From positions 1,550,001 through 1,614,000 of the forward strand of contig NZ_CP048279.1 of assembly GCF_010365305.1 (NCBI RefSeq): a stretch of 64,000 nucleotides of DNA. Reading direction: 5' to 3'. Below, piece by piece: positions 26,953-36,415 of this stretch (its first letter is position 1; the number at the start of each line of letters is the position of its first letter). The stretch is from Staphylococcus sp. MI 10-1553. GTDB taxonomy: Bacteria; Bacillota; Bacilli; Staphylococcales; Staphylococcaceae. Position numbers and translations under genes: made by a program. The notes under the pieces were generated by a model, which was given only the letters and a program-made list of their open reading frames with translations, searched no databases and was not told where the DNA came from.

Positions 26953-28635
26953 ATGTTACAAAGCCTCTCCATTAAACAATTTGCAATTATCGATACATTA
27001 GATGTTCAGTTTTCTGATGGCCTCACTGTTCTTAGTGGCGAAACAGGTGCGGGTAAATCGATTATTATTGATGCCATTGGACAACTTATTGGCATGCGTG
27101 CTTCCTCTGAATTTGTTAGACACGGTGAAAAGAAAGCAATTATTGAAGGCATTTTTGATATTGATGATGCGAAAGATGCGATACGTCAACTTGAAACGTT
27201 AGGTATTGATATCAATGAAGACTTCTTAATTGTCAAAAGAGAAATTTTTAGTTCTGGTAAAAGTATTTGTCGGATTAACAACCAAACTGTAACGTTACAA
27301 GATTTAAGACAAGTCATGCAAGCTTTACTCGACATCCATGGTCAACACGAAACACAATCTTTATTAAAGCAAAAGTATCACGTTGAACTACTCGATCGTT
27401 ATGCTGACGGTGAATATATTGAAGCACTTCAGCAATATGCCCAATCTTATGAACAACATCAAGAAAAGATAAAAGAGCTTGAAGCACTGGAGTCTGCAGA
27501 TCAAGCTTTGTTACAACGTCTAGATTTAATGAAGTTCCAATATGATGAATTAAAAGAAGCGCACTTAAAAGAGAGCGAAATTGAACAATTAGAAACAGAT
27601 ATTAAACGTATTCAGAACTCCGAAAATTTAAGTTTAGCATTGAACGCTGCTTATGTGACTTTAACGGATGAACATGCGATTACAGACCGCCTCTATACTT
27701 TAAGTACAGAATTACAAAATGTGAATCAAATTTTACCGGAAACGTTTGAAAAGCTAAAAGAAGAAGTCGATCAATTTTATTACACGTTAGAAGATGCCAA
27801 ACATCAAATCTACGAAGAAATCAACCAAACTGAATTTGATGAACAATATTTAAATGAACTAGAATCGCGTATGAACTTGTTGAACAATTTAAAACGAAAA
27901 TATGGCAAAGACATTTCTGATTTGATGATTTATCAAGAAAAAATCGCTGATGAAATTAATAAAATCGAAAATTATGAAGAAAGTACGTCAAAACTACGTG
28001 AAGAAATTCAACAATTATCGCAACAAGTTCAGGAAGACGGGCAAAAGTTATCGAAAGCGCGTAGAATAGTAGCAAGACAGTTGCGCGATCGTATTGTCAA
28101 TGAAATCCAATATTTACAAATGAAGGACGCGAATTTAGAAATTTCGTTTAAACCTTATGAAGCACCGCAAAAAGATGGTTTAGAACGTATTGAATTTTTA
28201 ATTAGTCCGAATAAAGGTGAGCCCTTAAAAAGTTTAAACAAAATTGCGAGTGGCGGTGAACTGTCACGAATCATGCTCGCACTGAAAAGTATTTTTGTAC
28301 GCGCACGAGGGCAAACTGCGATTTTATTTGATGAAGTGGATTCCGGCGTTTCTGGACAAGCGGCGCAAAAGATGGCTGAAAAAATGAAAGAGATTGCTTC
28401 AGTCATTCAAGTCATCTGTATTTCTCATTTACCACAAGTTGCGTCAATGAGTGATCATCATTTGTATATTTCAAAACATGAAAAAGATGACCGCACAACT
28501 ACGACTGTACGTGAACTTACAGGCGATGCACGAATAGATGAAATTGCACGTATGATTTCTGGTGCAACTGTTACCGAATTGACGAGACAAAATGCGAAAG
28601 AAATGATTGAACAAAACCAAAAGCATAAAGGATGA
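26953..28635 (+). CDS. recN: DNA repair protein RecN
   Basis: Encodes 560 residues of the SMC-like RecN ATPase, recruited early to double-strand breaks. The Walker A LSGETGAGKSIIIDA is at residue 28; a long coiled coil spans about 160-370; the ABC signature KIASGGELSRIMLALK and Walker B AILFDEVDSGVSG follow near 430-465. AAGGATGG precedes the ATG. It lies 13 bases after argR, and ptb starts six bases after its stop, so the branched-chain acid genes may be partly read from this transcript. Confidence 0.95.
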   Translation: MLQSLSIKQFAIIDTLDVQFSDGLTVLSGETGAGKSIIIDAIGQLIGMRASSEFVRHGEKKAIIEGIFDIDDAKDAIRQLETLGIDINEDFLIVKREIFSSGKSICRINNQTVTLQDLRQVMQALLDIHGQHETQSLLKQKYHVELLDRYADGEYIEALQQYAQSYEQHQEKIKELEALESADQALLQRLDLMKFQYDELKEAHLKESEIEQLETDIKRIQNSENLSLALNAAYVTLTDEHAITDRLYTLSTELQNVNQILPETFEKLKEEVDQFYYTLEDAKHQIYEEINQTEFDEQYLNELESRMNLLNNLKRKYGKDISDLMIYQEKIADEINKIENYEESTSKLREEIQQLSQQVQEDGQKLSKARRIVARQLRDRIVNEIQYLQMKDANLEISFKPYEAPQKDGLERIEFLISPNKGEPLKSLNKIASGGELSRIMLALKSIFVRARGQTAILFDEVDSGVSGQAAQKMAEKMKEIASVIQVICISHLPQVASMSDHHLYISKHEKDDRTTTTVRELTGDARIDEIARMISGATVTELTRQNAKEMIEQNQKHKG

Positions 28636-28641
28636 TGAAAG

Positions 28642-29535
28642 TTGAATTTTACAGACTTGCTTAAAGAACCTCAAGCTCTAACAGGGACAATTGCGATGGT
28701 TAATGCAACAGATGAACCACTCATTAGAGTTATTATTGAAGTTTTAAAGAAAACCCATGCTGACTTCAAACTTTATAATTGCCAAGATGCAGCTGAAATC
28801 ATTCGTTCATTCGATTTGTCGGCTGAATTTTTAAAACGTATCCATATTCAAACGTTTGATACAGAAGACGCTGCGATTGAAGGCTGTTTAAATGATTTGT
28901 ATCATGGTAAGGCAGAAATTTTGATGAAAGGGCAAATTTCAACTGCCAAAATCTTATCTGCGGTATTAAAACGTAACGCACAAGGTGCAAAACCTTTTTT
29001 AAACCATGTCGCGCTATGTGAAATTCCGTCGTATCACAAACTGCTTATGATTTCAGACGTTGCGCTTAATATTGCGCCTACAGAAGAAGAGATGAAAGCA
29101 ACCATTCAAAATGTTGTTGCTTTTTCAAAAAGACTACAATATCAACAACTTCATATTGCATTATTGTCATCCGTTGAAAAAGTCAGCCCTAAAATACCAT
29201 CTACCGTTCAAGCTGAGCGTTTAAGCCAATATTATCAATCACATCCCATCGAACCTCATGTGCATGTTGAAGGCCCATTTGCTTTAGATAATGCGATTGA
29301 TAAACGGAGTGCTATTCAAAAAGGCATCCATTCAAAAGTTGCAGGGGATGCAGATGTACTCATTGTGCCAGGATTAGATGCAGGAAATGTATTATATAAA
29401 TCACTCACATATTTTGGTCGTGCTAAAGTTGCGAGTCTTATTCTCGGTGCGCATTTTCCAATCGTTCTTACGTCAAGAGCGGATAGTATTGAAAATAAAA
29501 TCAATTCTATTTTAGTCTCATTAAAAGTCGGTTAA
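28642..29535 (+). CDS. ptb: Phosphate butyryltransferase-type acyltransferase
   Basis: A 297-residue member of the phosphate acetyl/butaryl transferase family; with buk it turns branched or straight butyryl-type CoA into acyl phosphate and then acid plus ATP. Family blocks seen are MKGQISTAKILSAVLKR, LMISDVALNIAPTEE, VEGPFALDNAID and DVLIVPGLDAGNVLYKSLTYF. The start codon is TTG at 28642 with AAAGGATGATG upstream; no ATG is in frame near it. Context before buk and the keto-acid dehydrogenase genes supports a role on branched acyl-CoAs. Confidence 0.9.
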   Translation: MNFTDLLKEPQALTGTIAMVNATDEPLIRVIIEVLKKTHADFKLYNCQDAAEIIRSFDLSAEFLKRIHIQTFDTEDAAIEGCLNDLYHGKAEILMKGQISTAKILSAVLKRNAQGAKPFLNHVALCEIPSYHKLLMISDVALNIAPTEEEMKATIQNVVAFSKRLQYQQLHIALLSSVEKVSPKIPSTVQAERLSQYYQSHPIEPHVHVEGPFALDNAIDKRSAIQKGIHSKVAGDADVLIVPGLDAGNVLYKSLTYFGRAKVASLILGAHFPIVLTSRADSIENKINSILVSLKVG

Positions 29536-29553
29536 CTGTACAATCGAAATGAC

Positions 29554-29586
29554 GTCATTCATGTTTGGATATCCAGCATGAATGAC
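29554..29586 (+). terminator. Hairpin between ptb and buk
   Basis: GTCATTCATG pairs perfectly with CATGAATGAC around a 13-base loop; only a short broken T tract follows. It could be a weak terminator or an RNA-processing stem that separates ptb from buk expression. Confidence 0.5.
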
Positions 29587-29622
29587 ATACATTTTTGATT
29601 TGTTTTTGAAAGAAGGGATAGT

Positions 29623-30681
29623 ATGACAACAGCACTTGTATTGAATTTAGGAAGTACCTCTAGTAAATATGCAATATATGAAAATGATGAATGTAAAGTG
29701 AATGAAAATATTAGCCATACTGAAACCATTTTAAATAAACCCTTAATTGATCAAGAGTCCTTGAGGCAACAAATGATTGAAACTGAAATTGAATCCCAAG
29801 GTTATCAGTTGAATCAAATTGATGTCATTGCCTGTCGAGGAGGTCTACTGAAACCACTTGAAGGCGGTACATATTCAGTAAACAAAACAATGTATGACGA
29901 TTTAAAAAGCTTTAAATACGGGGCACATGCTTCTAATTTAAGCGGCATGATTGGTTATCAACTCGGACAAAAATATCATATTCCTGTTTTCACTACTGAT
30001 CCGGTTGTCGTAGATGAATTGATTGATGAAGTACGTCATACTGGCGTGCCTTCCATTCAACGCCGGAGTATCTTTCATGCATTAAATCAAAAAGCAATGG
30101 CACGTCGTTATGCCGCATTAGTCAATCGTGCCTATGAAGATATGAATGTGATTGTGATACATATGGGCGGGGGCATCAGCATTGGTGCGCATGAAAAAGG
30201 GCGTGTCATTGATGTGAATGAAGCATTATATGGCGAAGGTCCAATGGCGATGGATCGTTCCGGTAGTATTCCAAACGATTTGATTGTCCAACACATGGTA
30301 AAGCATCAATTATCCGCTGATGAAATGAAAGTGCAATTAAGTCGTGAGTCTGGACTTAAAGCTTATTTCCAGACATCCAATTTAAGGGAAATTATGGCAA
30401 ATTATGATCAAGATGAAAAAGTGAAGCTGATTATCGACACGATGGTGATTCAAATTGCCAAAGTCATCGGAGAACGTGCTGCCGTTTTAAAAGGACATGT
30501 CGATCAAATTATTTTCACAGGCGGTATGAGCCATAGTGTTAAATTAATGAAACAGCTCGCGAGGTATGTAGAATGGATTGCTCCGATTTCAGTTTTCCCA
30601 GGAGAGCATGAACTTATAACGCTTGCAGAACGTGCACGATTAGCATTGAATCAGCAAATCAAAATTCAGATATATCAATAG
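29623..30681 (+). CDS. buk: Butyrate kinase
   Basis: Encodes 352 residues of the acetokinase family; converts acyl phosphate plus ADP to acid plus ATP. Signature blocks are LNLGSTSSKYAIYEND at the N-terminus, SIFHALNQKAMARRYA, HMGGGISIGAHEKGRV and FTGGMSHSVKL. AGAAGGGATAG precedes the ATG. Placed between ptb and lpd, as in the Bacillus/Listeria bkd clusters, it gives ATP from branched-chain amino acid breakdown. Confidence 0.94.
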   Translation: MTTALVLNLGSTSSKYAIYENDECKVNENISHTETILNKPLIDQESLRQQMIETEIESQGYQLNQIDVIACRGGLLKPLEGGTYSVNKTMYDDLKSFKYGAHASNLSGMIGYQLGQKYHIPVFTTDPVVVDELIDEVRHTGVPSIQRRSIFHALNQKAMARRYAALVNRAYEDMNVIVIHMGGGISIGAHEKGRVIDVNEALYGEGPMAMDRSGSIPNDLIVQHMVKHQLSADEMKVQLSRESGLKAYFQTSNLREIMANYDQDEKVKLIIDTMVIQIAKVIGERAAVLKGHVDQIIFTGGMSHSVKLMKQLARYVEWIAPISVFPGEHELITLAERARLALNQQIKIQIYQ

Positions 30682-30691
30682 GAGAAAGCAT

Positions 30692-32110
30692 ATGACAAAA
30701 GAAAAATACGATATCGTTATCCTTGGCGGTGGTATTGCAGGATATTCTGCTGCAATTCGCGCGAGTCAACTTGGAAAATCTGTTGCTATAGTTGAAAAAT
30801 CAAAAATGGGTGGGACATGTCTGCATCAAGGCTGTATCCCAACAAAATCTTTCCTTAAATCAGCGGAAGTATTTCAATACATACAACATGCTGATGACTT
30901 TGGTGTAACCGCTGAACAACCGACGCTTAATTTCGCAAAAGTAATGGAACGTAAAAATCGCATTGTCGACACATTGTATCAAGGGGTACAAGGGTTAATG
31001 AAACGTCACAAAATTGATGTGTTTCATGGCGTTGGCCGCTTAATGGGCGCTTCTATTTTCACACCTCAAAGCGGCACAGTTTCTGTTGAATATGAAGACG
31101 GAACTTCTGAACTGTTGCCGAATGACTATGTATTAATTGCGACAGGATCAAAACCTATGGCATTGTCATTTTTACCGTTTGATCAACAACAAATTTATAG
31201 TAGTAATGATATGATGACGCTTGAAACTTTACCACAATCTATCACTATTATTGGTGGCGGTATCATCGGGTTAGAATTTGCATCTTTCTTTAGTAGTGTA
31301 GGTGTTAATGTACATATTATTGAAGCTGGGCCGCGTATTTTACCAACAGAAAGCGCACAAATCAGTCAATTAATCCAAAAGCAATTGGAAGAAAAAGGTG
31401 TCAACTTCCATGTAAATACAGCGCTTAAAGCAGAAGACATCCAACAAAGCGAGGATGAAGTGACATTCAATCTTGAAACGCCATTCTCCACTGAAAAAGT
31501 ACTCGTTGCCATTGGTCGACAAGTAAATACAGCTGATTTAGGGTTAGACAATACTAAAGTTGTATTGAATGACAAGCAAATGATTGAAACGAACGAATAT
31601 ATGCAAACGGCTGATACACATATTTATGCTGCCGGAGATGTCATAGGACATTTACAACTTGCGCATGTCGGTGCTAGAGAAGGTGTCATTGCCGTTGAAC
31701 ATATGTTTAATGAAAATCCACTGCCCGTTGATTATGATACGATGCCAAGATGTGTTTATACGTCACCAGAAATCGCGTCTATCGGAGTCAATCAAGAAAC
31801 AGCAAAACAACGTGGCCTTAAATTTGAAGTCATGAAAGCACCGTTTAAAGCGAATGGTAAAGCAACGATTACAGCTTCATCAATACCTGAAGGCTTTGCT
31901 GAGTTATTGTTTGATCAAGCATCTGGTAGTTTGAGCGGTGCATCTTTAATTGGTCCTCATGTCACAGAGCTCATCAACGAATTAAGTGTTTTACAATTTA
32001 TGAATGGTTCTGCGCTTGAATTAGGACTTTCAACACACGCCCATCCATCCATTTCAGAATTACTCATGGAATTAGGATTAAAATCTATTCATCAATCTAT
32101 TCACATATAG
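30692..32110 (+). CDS. Dihydrolipoyl dehydrogenase (E3) of the branched-chain keto-acid dehydrogenase
   Basis: A 472-residue flavoenzyme that reoxidises the lipoyl group of E2 with NAD. FAD motif VILGGGIAGYSAAIRA, redox-disulfide GGTCLHQGCIPTKS near residue 45, NAD motif IGGGIIGLEFASFFS near residue 185, FAD motif TADTHIYAAGDV, and C-terminal HAHPSISELLMELG with the catalytic His are all there. AGGAG lies upstream. Encoded with E1 and E2, so it probably serves this complex rather than pyruvate dehydrogenase. Confidence 0.93.
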   Translation: MTKEKYDIVILGGGIAGYSAAIRASQLGKSVAIVEKSKMGGTCLHQGCIPTKSFLKSAEVFQYIQHADDFGVTAEQPTLNFAKVMERKNRIVDTLYQGVQGLMKRHKIDVFHGVGRLMGASIFTPQSGTVSVEYEDGTSELLPNDYVLIATGSKPMALSFLPFDQQQIYSSNDMMTLETLPQSITIIGGGIIGLEFASFFSSVGVNVHIIEAGPRILPTESAQISQLIQKQLEEKGVNFHVNTALKAEDIQQSEDEVTFNLETPFSTEKVLVAIGRQVNTADLGLDNTKVVLNDKQMIETNEYMQTADTHIYAAGDVIGHLQLAHVGAREGVIAVEHMFNENPLPVDYDTMPRCVYTSPEIASIGVNQETAKQRGLKFEVMKAPFKANGKATITASSIPEGFAELLFDQASGSLSGASLIGPHVTELINELSVLQFMNGSALELGLSTHAHPSISELLMELGLKSIHQSIHI

Positions 32111-32131
32111 ATAAGAAGGAGGAAAATAGAT

Positions 32132-33130
32132 ATGAATGATTATCAAAGTGTTGGCCTTGAAATTGAAGATTTGAAAAACATGTACCGTGCTATGGATTTA
32201 GGCCGTAAGTTAGATGAAAGAATGTGGCTCTTAAACCGTGCTGGAAAAATTCCATTCGTTATCAGTTGTCAAGGTCAAGAAGCGACACAAATTGGAACGG
32301 CTTATGCATTACAAAAAGGGGACGTTACATCGCCTTATTATCGTGATTTAGCACTGGTCACTTATTTAGGCATGACGCCTCTAGAAACGATGTTATCCGC
32401 ATTTGGTAAACGTGATGACATCAGTTCTGGAGGTAAACAAATGCCATCTCACTTTAGTAAAAAAGAAGTCGGTATTATGTCACAAGGTTCTTCAGTGGCT
32501 ACACAAATCCTCCATGCAGTGGGTGCAGCGTTAACATTTAAAATGGATGGTAAATCTCAAATCGCATTAACGACGCTAGGTGAAGGGAGTTCAAACCAAG
32601 GCGATTTTCATGAAGGGTTGAATTTTGCAGGCGTCCATAACTTGCCATTTATTTGTTTAATTGAAAATAATAAATATGCGATTTCTGTATCAAAAGCATT
32701 CCAATATGGTGCAGAATATTTATCAGATCGTGCGAAAGGTTATGGCATGTTCGGTGAAACAATTGATGGTAATGACCCAATTGCTGTCTATGGTGCTATT
32801 AAAAAAGCCCGTGAACGCGCAATAAACGGTGAAGGTGCCTCATTAATCGAAGCAATGTGTACAAGATTAACAGCACACTCTTCAGATGATGATGACCGTT
32901 ACCGTACAGTTGAAGAAAAAAATGCAGATAAGGAAAATGATTGTAACCTTAAATTTAAACAGTATTTAATTGAGCAATCTCTAGTCGATGAAGCGTGGTT
33001 TGAAGCCATCGAAAAAGAAAATCAACAATGGGTACATCAAGCGACTAAAGAAGCCGAGGCCGCACCATACCCAGATCCATCTGAAACATACTTACATGTC
33101 TACGAAGAAGGAGGACGTCAACATGGCTAA
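32132..33130 (+). CDS. Branched-chain 2-oxoacid dehydrogenase E1 alpha subunit
   Basis: Encodes 332 residues. The thiamine diphosphate motif is GEGSSNQGDFHEGLNFA...ENNKYAIS near residues 150-185, and LTAHSSDDDDRYR is the phosphorylation-loop-like segment of the family. It decarboxylates 2-oxo-isovalerate and related acids with E1 beta, making branched acyl-CoA primers for iso/anteiso fatty acids. GGAGGA precedes the ATG. It overlaps the E1 beta start by eight bases. The gene is called bkdAA or bfmBAA in relatives. Confidence 0.94.
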   Translation: MNDYQSVGLEIEDLKNMYRAMDLGRKLDERMWLLNRAGKIPFVISCQGQEATQIGTAYALQKGDVTSPYYRDLALVTYLGMTPLETMLSAFGKRDDISSGGKQMPSHFSKKEVGIMSQGSSVATQILHAVGAALTFKMDGKSQIALTTLGEGSSNQGDFHEGLNFAGVHNLPFICLIENNKYAISVSKAFQYGAEYLSDRAKGYGMFGETIDGNDPIAVYGAIKKARERAINGEGASLIEAMCTRLTAHSSDDDDRYRTVEEKNADKENDCNLKFKQYLIEQSLVDEAWFEAIEKENQQWVHQATKEAEAAPYPDPSETYLHVYEEGGRQHG

Positions 33131-34106
33131 AATTTCATATCTTGAAGCTATTAGACAAGCACTTGATGTCGCATTAGAAAAAGACGATCAAACGATGATT
33201 CTCGGTGAAGATGTAGGTAAAAAAGGTGGCGTTTTTGGGGTAACAGCTGGATTACAGGAAAAATATGGCGTTTATCGTGTGTTAGATACGCCGCTTGCTG
33301 AATCTAATATTGTCGGTTCAGCCATTGGTGCGGCGATGATGGGGAAACGACCTATTGCTGAAATACAATTTGCGGAATATATTTTACCGGCGACCAATCA
33401 AATTATGAGTGAAGCTGCTAAAATGCGCTATCGTTCTAACAATGATTGGCAAGCACCATTAACAATTCGTGCACCATTCGGCGGTGGCATTCATGGTGCA
33501 CTTTATCATTCACAAAGTATCGAAAGCGTGTTTGCGTCTACACCAGGTTTAACTGTTGTCATTCCATCCACACCATATGACGCGAAAGGCTTACTTTTAG
33601 CCTCAATTGCATCGAATGACCCAGTTCTTTTCTTTGAGCATAAAAAAGCATATCGATTACTGAAAGAAGAAGTGCCAGAAGAATATTACACTGTGACTCT
33701 TGGTAAAGCAGATGTTAAACGAGAAGGCAGCGATATCACTGTATTCTCATATGGTCTAGCAGTGAACTATTGTCTTCAAGCAGCGGACTTGTTAAAAGGT
33801 GAAGATATCGATGTCGAAGTGGTTGACTTGCGTACAGTCTATCCACTCGATCAACAAACGATTATTGACTGTGCGAAAAAGACAGGTAAATGCTTGTTAG
33901 TCACAGAAGATAATAAAGAAGGTAGTGTCATGTCAGAAGTTGCCGCGATTATTGCAGAAAATTGTTTATTTGATTTAGATGCACCCGTAATGCGACTTGC
34001 GGGCCCAGATGTGCCGGCCATGCCATTTTCACCACCGTTAGAAGATGAATTTATGATTAACCCTGATAAAATTAAAAATAAAATGCGTGAATTAGCGCAA
34101 TTTTAA
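33123..34106 (+). CDS. Branched-chain 2-oxoacid dehydrogenase E1 beta subunit
   Basis: A 327-residue partner of E1 alpha: ISYLEAIRQALDVALEKD, GEDVGKKGGVFGVTAGL, AEIQFAEYILPATNQI and SYGLAVNYCLQAADLL are typical. The start is ATG 33123 with AAGGAGG seven or so bases upstream; longer in-frame starts reach into E1 alpha and would add an unrelated N-terminus. It completes the E1 heterotetramer with TPP at the interface. Confidence 0.94.
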   Translation: MAKISYLEAIRQALDVALEKDDQTMILGEDVGKKGGVFGVTAGLQEKYGVYRVLDTPLAESNIVGSAIGAAMMGKRPIAEIQFAEYILPATNQIMSEAAKMRYRSNNDWQAPLTIRAPFGGGIHGALYHSQSIESVFASTPGLTVVIPSTPYDAKGLLLASIASNDPVLFFEHKKAYRLLKEEVPEEYYTVTLGKADVKREGSDITVFSYGLAVNYCLQAADLLKGEDIDVEVVDLRTVYPLDQQTIIDCAKKTGKCLLVTEDNKEGSVMSEVAAIIAENCLFDLDAPVMRLAGPDVPAMPFSPPLEDEFMINPDKIKNKMRELAQF

Positions 34107-34118
34107 GGAGGTTCACTC

Positions 34119-35405
34119 ATGGAAATCAAGATGCCTAAACTAGGGGAAAGTGTGCATGAAGGTACAATTGAACAGTGGCTCGTTAAAGAAGGCGACCGCG
34201 TTGAAGAATATGACCCATTATGTGAAGTGATTACAGATAAAGTTACAGCTGAAGTGCCCTCATCATATGCAGGAACGATTAAAAAAATTATTGCTGCCGC
34301 TGGTGACACGGTTGAAGTCGGTTCTGTCATTTGCGAAATGGAAGTTGAAGGTGCTACGGACGAAACAACTGAAAATGTAGCTCCAGAAGCTGACAATGAA
34401 TCTACAGAACAACCAAATGAACAGCCAGCATCAACTTCAACAGCACAAACAACAGCAAACCAACCTAAAAATAATGGCCGTTTTTCACCAGTTGTATTTA
34501 GATTGGCTTCCGAACACAATATTGATTTAACAACAGTGACAGGTACGGGTTTTGAAGGACGTGTCACTAAAAAAGATATCGAACGTGCGATTGAACATGG
34601 AACTTCTACTACGAATCACGTTGCTGCACCTCAAGAAACATTAGAGAGTACCGCACCGACGTCACCTGTAGCAAACCAAAATCACAATACAACGACAACA
34701 AGCAATCGTGATACCGTGATTCCGGTCAACGGTGTGCGTCGTCAAATCGCGAACAAAATGGTTCAAAGTGTTCATGAAATCCCGCACGCTTGGATGGCTG
34801 TAGAAGTGGATGCCACAGAATTAACAAAAACACGTGCGCACTACAAAAATCAGTTTAAAGCGCAAGAAGGGTATAATTTAACATTCTTTGCATTTTTCAT
34901 TAAAGCTGTAGCAGAAGCACTTAAAAAATATCCATTACTCAACAGCACTTGGCAAGAAGATGAAATTATTTTACATTCAGACATTAATATTTCAATTGCT
35001 GTCGCGCATGAAAATAAATTGTTTGTTCCAGTGATTCGTCATGCCGATGAAAAATCAATTAAAGGCATTGCTCGAGAAATTCACGAACTTGCACAAAAAG
35101 CACGACAAAATCAACTTTTGTATGAAGATATGCAAGGCGGTACATTCACTGTAAATAATACAGGGACTTTTGGTTCGGTGCATTCTATGGGTATCATTAA
35201 TCATCCTCAAGCAGCCATTTTGCAAGTTGAATCTATTGTCAAAAGACCTGTAGTCATTGATGACATGATAGCGATTCGTTCTATGGTGAACTTATGTTTA
35301 TCACTCGATCACCGTATTTTAGACGGTTTACAAGCTGGACAATTTTTAAATGAAGTGAAACAACGTATTGAAGCATGTACCATTGAACATACACAAGTTT
35401 ATTAA
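34119..35405 (+). CDS. Branched-chain 2-oxoacid dehydrogenase E2 (dihydrolipoyl acyltransferase)
   Basis: Encodes 428 residues: lipoyl domain (1-78) with the lipoylated Lys in CEVITDKVTAEVPS, a Thr/Glu/Pro-rich linker, an E1/E3-binding domain (about 125-160, SPVVFRLASEHNIDL), a second linker, and the acyltransferase core (205-428) ending with the catalytic SLDHRILDGLQAGQFL. It transfers the acyl group to CoA. AGGAGG is upstream, 13 bases after E1 beta. It needs lipoate made through LipM, encoded 19 kb upstream. Last gene of the cluster. Confidence 0.95.
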   Translation: MEIKMPKLGESVHEGTIEQWLVKEGDRVEEYDPLCEVITDKVTAEVPSSYAGTIKKIIAAAGDTVEVGSVICEMEVEGATDETTENVAPEADNESTEQPNEQPASTSTAQTTANQPKNNGRFSPVVFRLASEHNIDLTTVTGTGFEGRVTKKDIERAIEHGTSTTNHVAAPQETLESTAPTSPVANQNHNTTTTSNRDTVIPVNGVRRQIANKMVQSVHEIPHAWMAVEVDATELTKTRAHYKNQFKAQEGYNLTFFAFFIKAVAEALKKYPLLNSTWQEDEIILHSDINISIAVAHENKLFVPVIRHADEKSIKGIAREIHELAQKARQNQLLYEDMQGGTFTVNNTGTFGSVHSMGIINHPQAAILQVESIVKRPVVIDDMIAIRSMVNLCLSLDHRILDGLQAGQFLNEVKQRIEACTIEHTQVY

Positions 35406-35427
35406 GGCGTTTTGGCATGGTTGGGAA

Positions 35428-35718
35428 ATAAAAATTTTTGACTGTACTTATAGATATATTTTTGATTAAATGACCTTTATTGATCACCATTCTGAGTTTC
35501 ACAAATGCCATCATGGGCTATCATTCCTAGGGGCTGAGCAAACAACTAACCAACGCTTTCATTGAATAATACATTTGTTGAAGCGTTGGTGGATTTTCCA
35601 GCTCAGTTGATCCCTCAGGAGTCGCGCCCATTTATGTAAATGAATTTCAAATAGTGCGAATCAATGAGGGTCTACTTTTGAAATGTAGAATATTTAAAAT
35701 ATCAAAATTTTTAGTCCT
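35428..35718 (+). repeat. Dispersed intergenic repeat, copy 2 (divergent)
   Basis: Shares with the other copies AAATAAAAATTTTTGA at the left, TTCCTAGGGGCTGAGC, the arm pair CCAACGCTTTCATTGAA and GAAGCGTTGGTGG around ATACATTTGTT, and CCCTCAGGAGTCGCGCCC. The long GTACTACGAAATCT palindrome is missing. The right end (CAAAATTTTTAGTCC) is only weakly complementary to the left, so the limits are approximate. Confidence 0.6.
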
Positions 35719-35900
35719 TTATCTCCTCAATTGATTTTATATTACACTATTACGACGTTCATTTATCATTGGAATATTGGAGAAAATTTAATTGTTTTTC
35801 TTAGCCTTTTCTGATAGTTTGCTGTTCATTGTTAACATTAAAATCATCACTAAATCTACTGTCTGTACCCTTGTTTTTTAGCACATATATTGCCGAATGA

Positions 35901-35934
35901 TTGCAGTTGTGCATTACATTTAGTAAAATGTAAT
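35901..35934 (+). promoter_or_regulatory. brxB promoter with palindromic operator candidate
   Basis: TTGCAG (35901) and TAAAAT (35924) are 17 bases apart. A perfect 9-base inverted repeat, ATTACATTT and AAATGTAAT (35913-35921, 35926-35934), lies over the -10, where a repressor would act. No known staphylococcal box fits it clearly. Confidence 0.55.
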
Positions 35935-35967
35935 TAATTGAAATACTTATGATGGAGGAATGTTCAC

Positions 35968-36405
35968 ATGGATATGAACTTCGATTTATATATGAATAAT
36001 ATCGTCAAACAAGCCCGTTCTGAAATGGACCATGCGGGTTACGAACAATTAGCAACTGAGGAAGATGTCGACCGTGTATTTAAACAAGACGGTACAACTT
36101 TAGTTATGATTAACTCAGTATGTGGTTGTGCAGGGGGAATTGCACGTCCAGCTGCGACACACGCATTACACTATGATGTATTACCAGATCGCCTTGTAAC
36201 AGTGTTTGCGGGTCAAGATAAGGAAGCGACTCAACGTGCACGTGATTATTTTGAAGGTTATGCACCATCAAGCCCTTCATTTGCGTTAATGAAAGACGGT
36301 AAAATTACTGAAATGATTGAACGTCACCAAATTGAAGGCCATGACACAATGGACGTGATTACGCAACTTCAAGCTTTATTTGACCGTTATTGCGACGTTA
36401 AGTAA
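35968..36405 (+). CDS. brxB: Bacilliredoxin (YphP/YqiW family)
   Basis: Encodes 145 residues of the DUF1094/bacilliredoxin family, which removes bacillithiol from S-bacillithiolated proteins. The CGC motif is in [19 protein letters not shown] near residue 54, in a thioredoxin-like fold. GATGGAGGA precedes the ATG. The position after the branched-chain dehydrogenase genes is as for B. subtilis yqiW, favouring BrxB over BrxA. YpdA, the proposed bacillithiol disulfide reductase, is encoded at 61228, so two parts of one redox path are in the window. Confidence 0.87.
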   Translation: MDMNFDLYMNNIVKQARSEMDHAGYEQLATEEDVDRVFKQDGTTLVMINSVCGCAGGIARPAATHALHYDVLPDRLVTVFAGQDKEATQRARDYFEGYAPSSPSFALMKDGKITEMIERHQIEGHDTMDVITQLQALFDRYCDVK

Positions 36406-36415
36406 GGGGCTCATC

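Larger units (their letters stand above)
35406..35967. other. 562-base gap with repeat copy 2 and the brxB promoter
   Basis: Contains a divergent copy of the dispersed repeat (about 35428-35718), then an AT-rich stretch and a promoter with a palindrome (35901-35934). No gene is supported. Confidence 0.6.

Noticed and set aside
34103..34567. 154-codon minus-strand frame opposite the E2 gene
   Set aside because: Antisense shadow of the lipoyl-domain and linker of E2; Ser/Thr-rich by reversal of the Glu/Thr linker and without a ribosome site.
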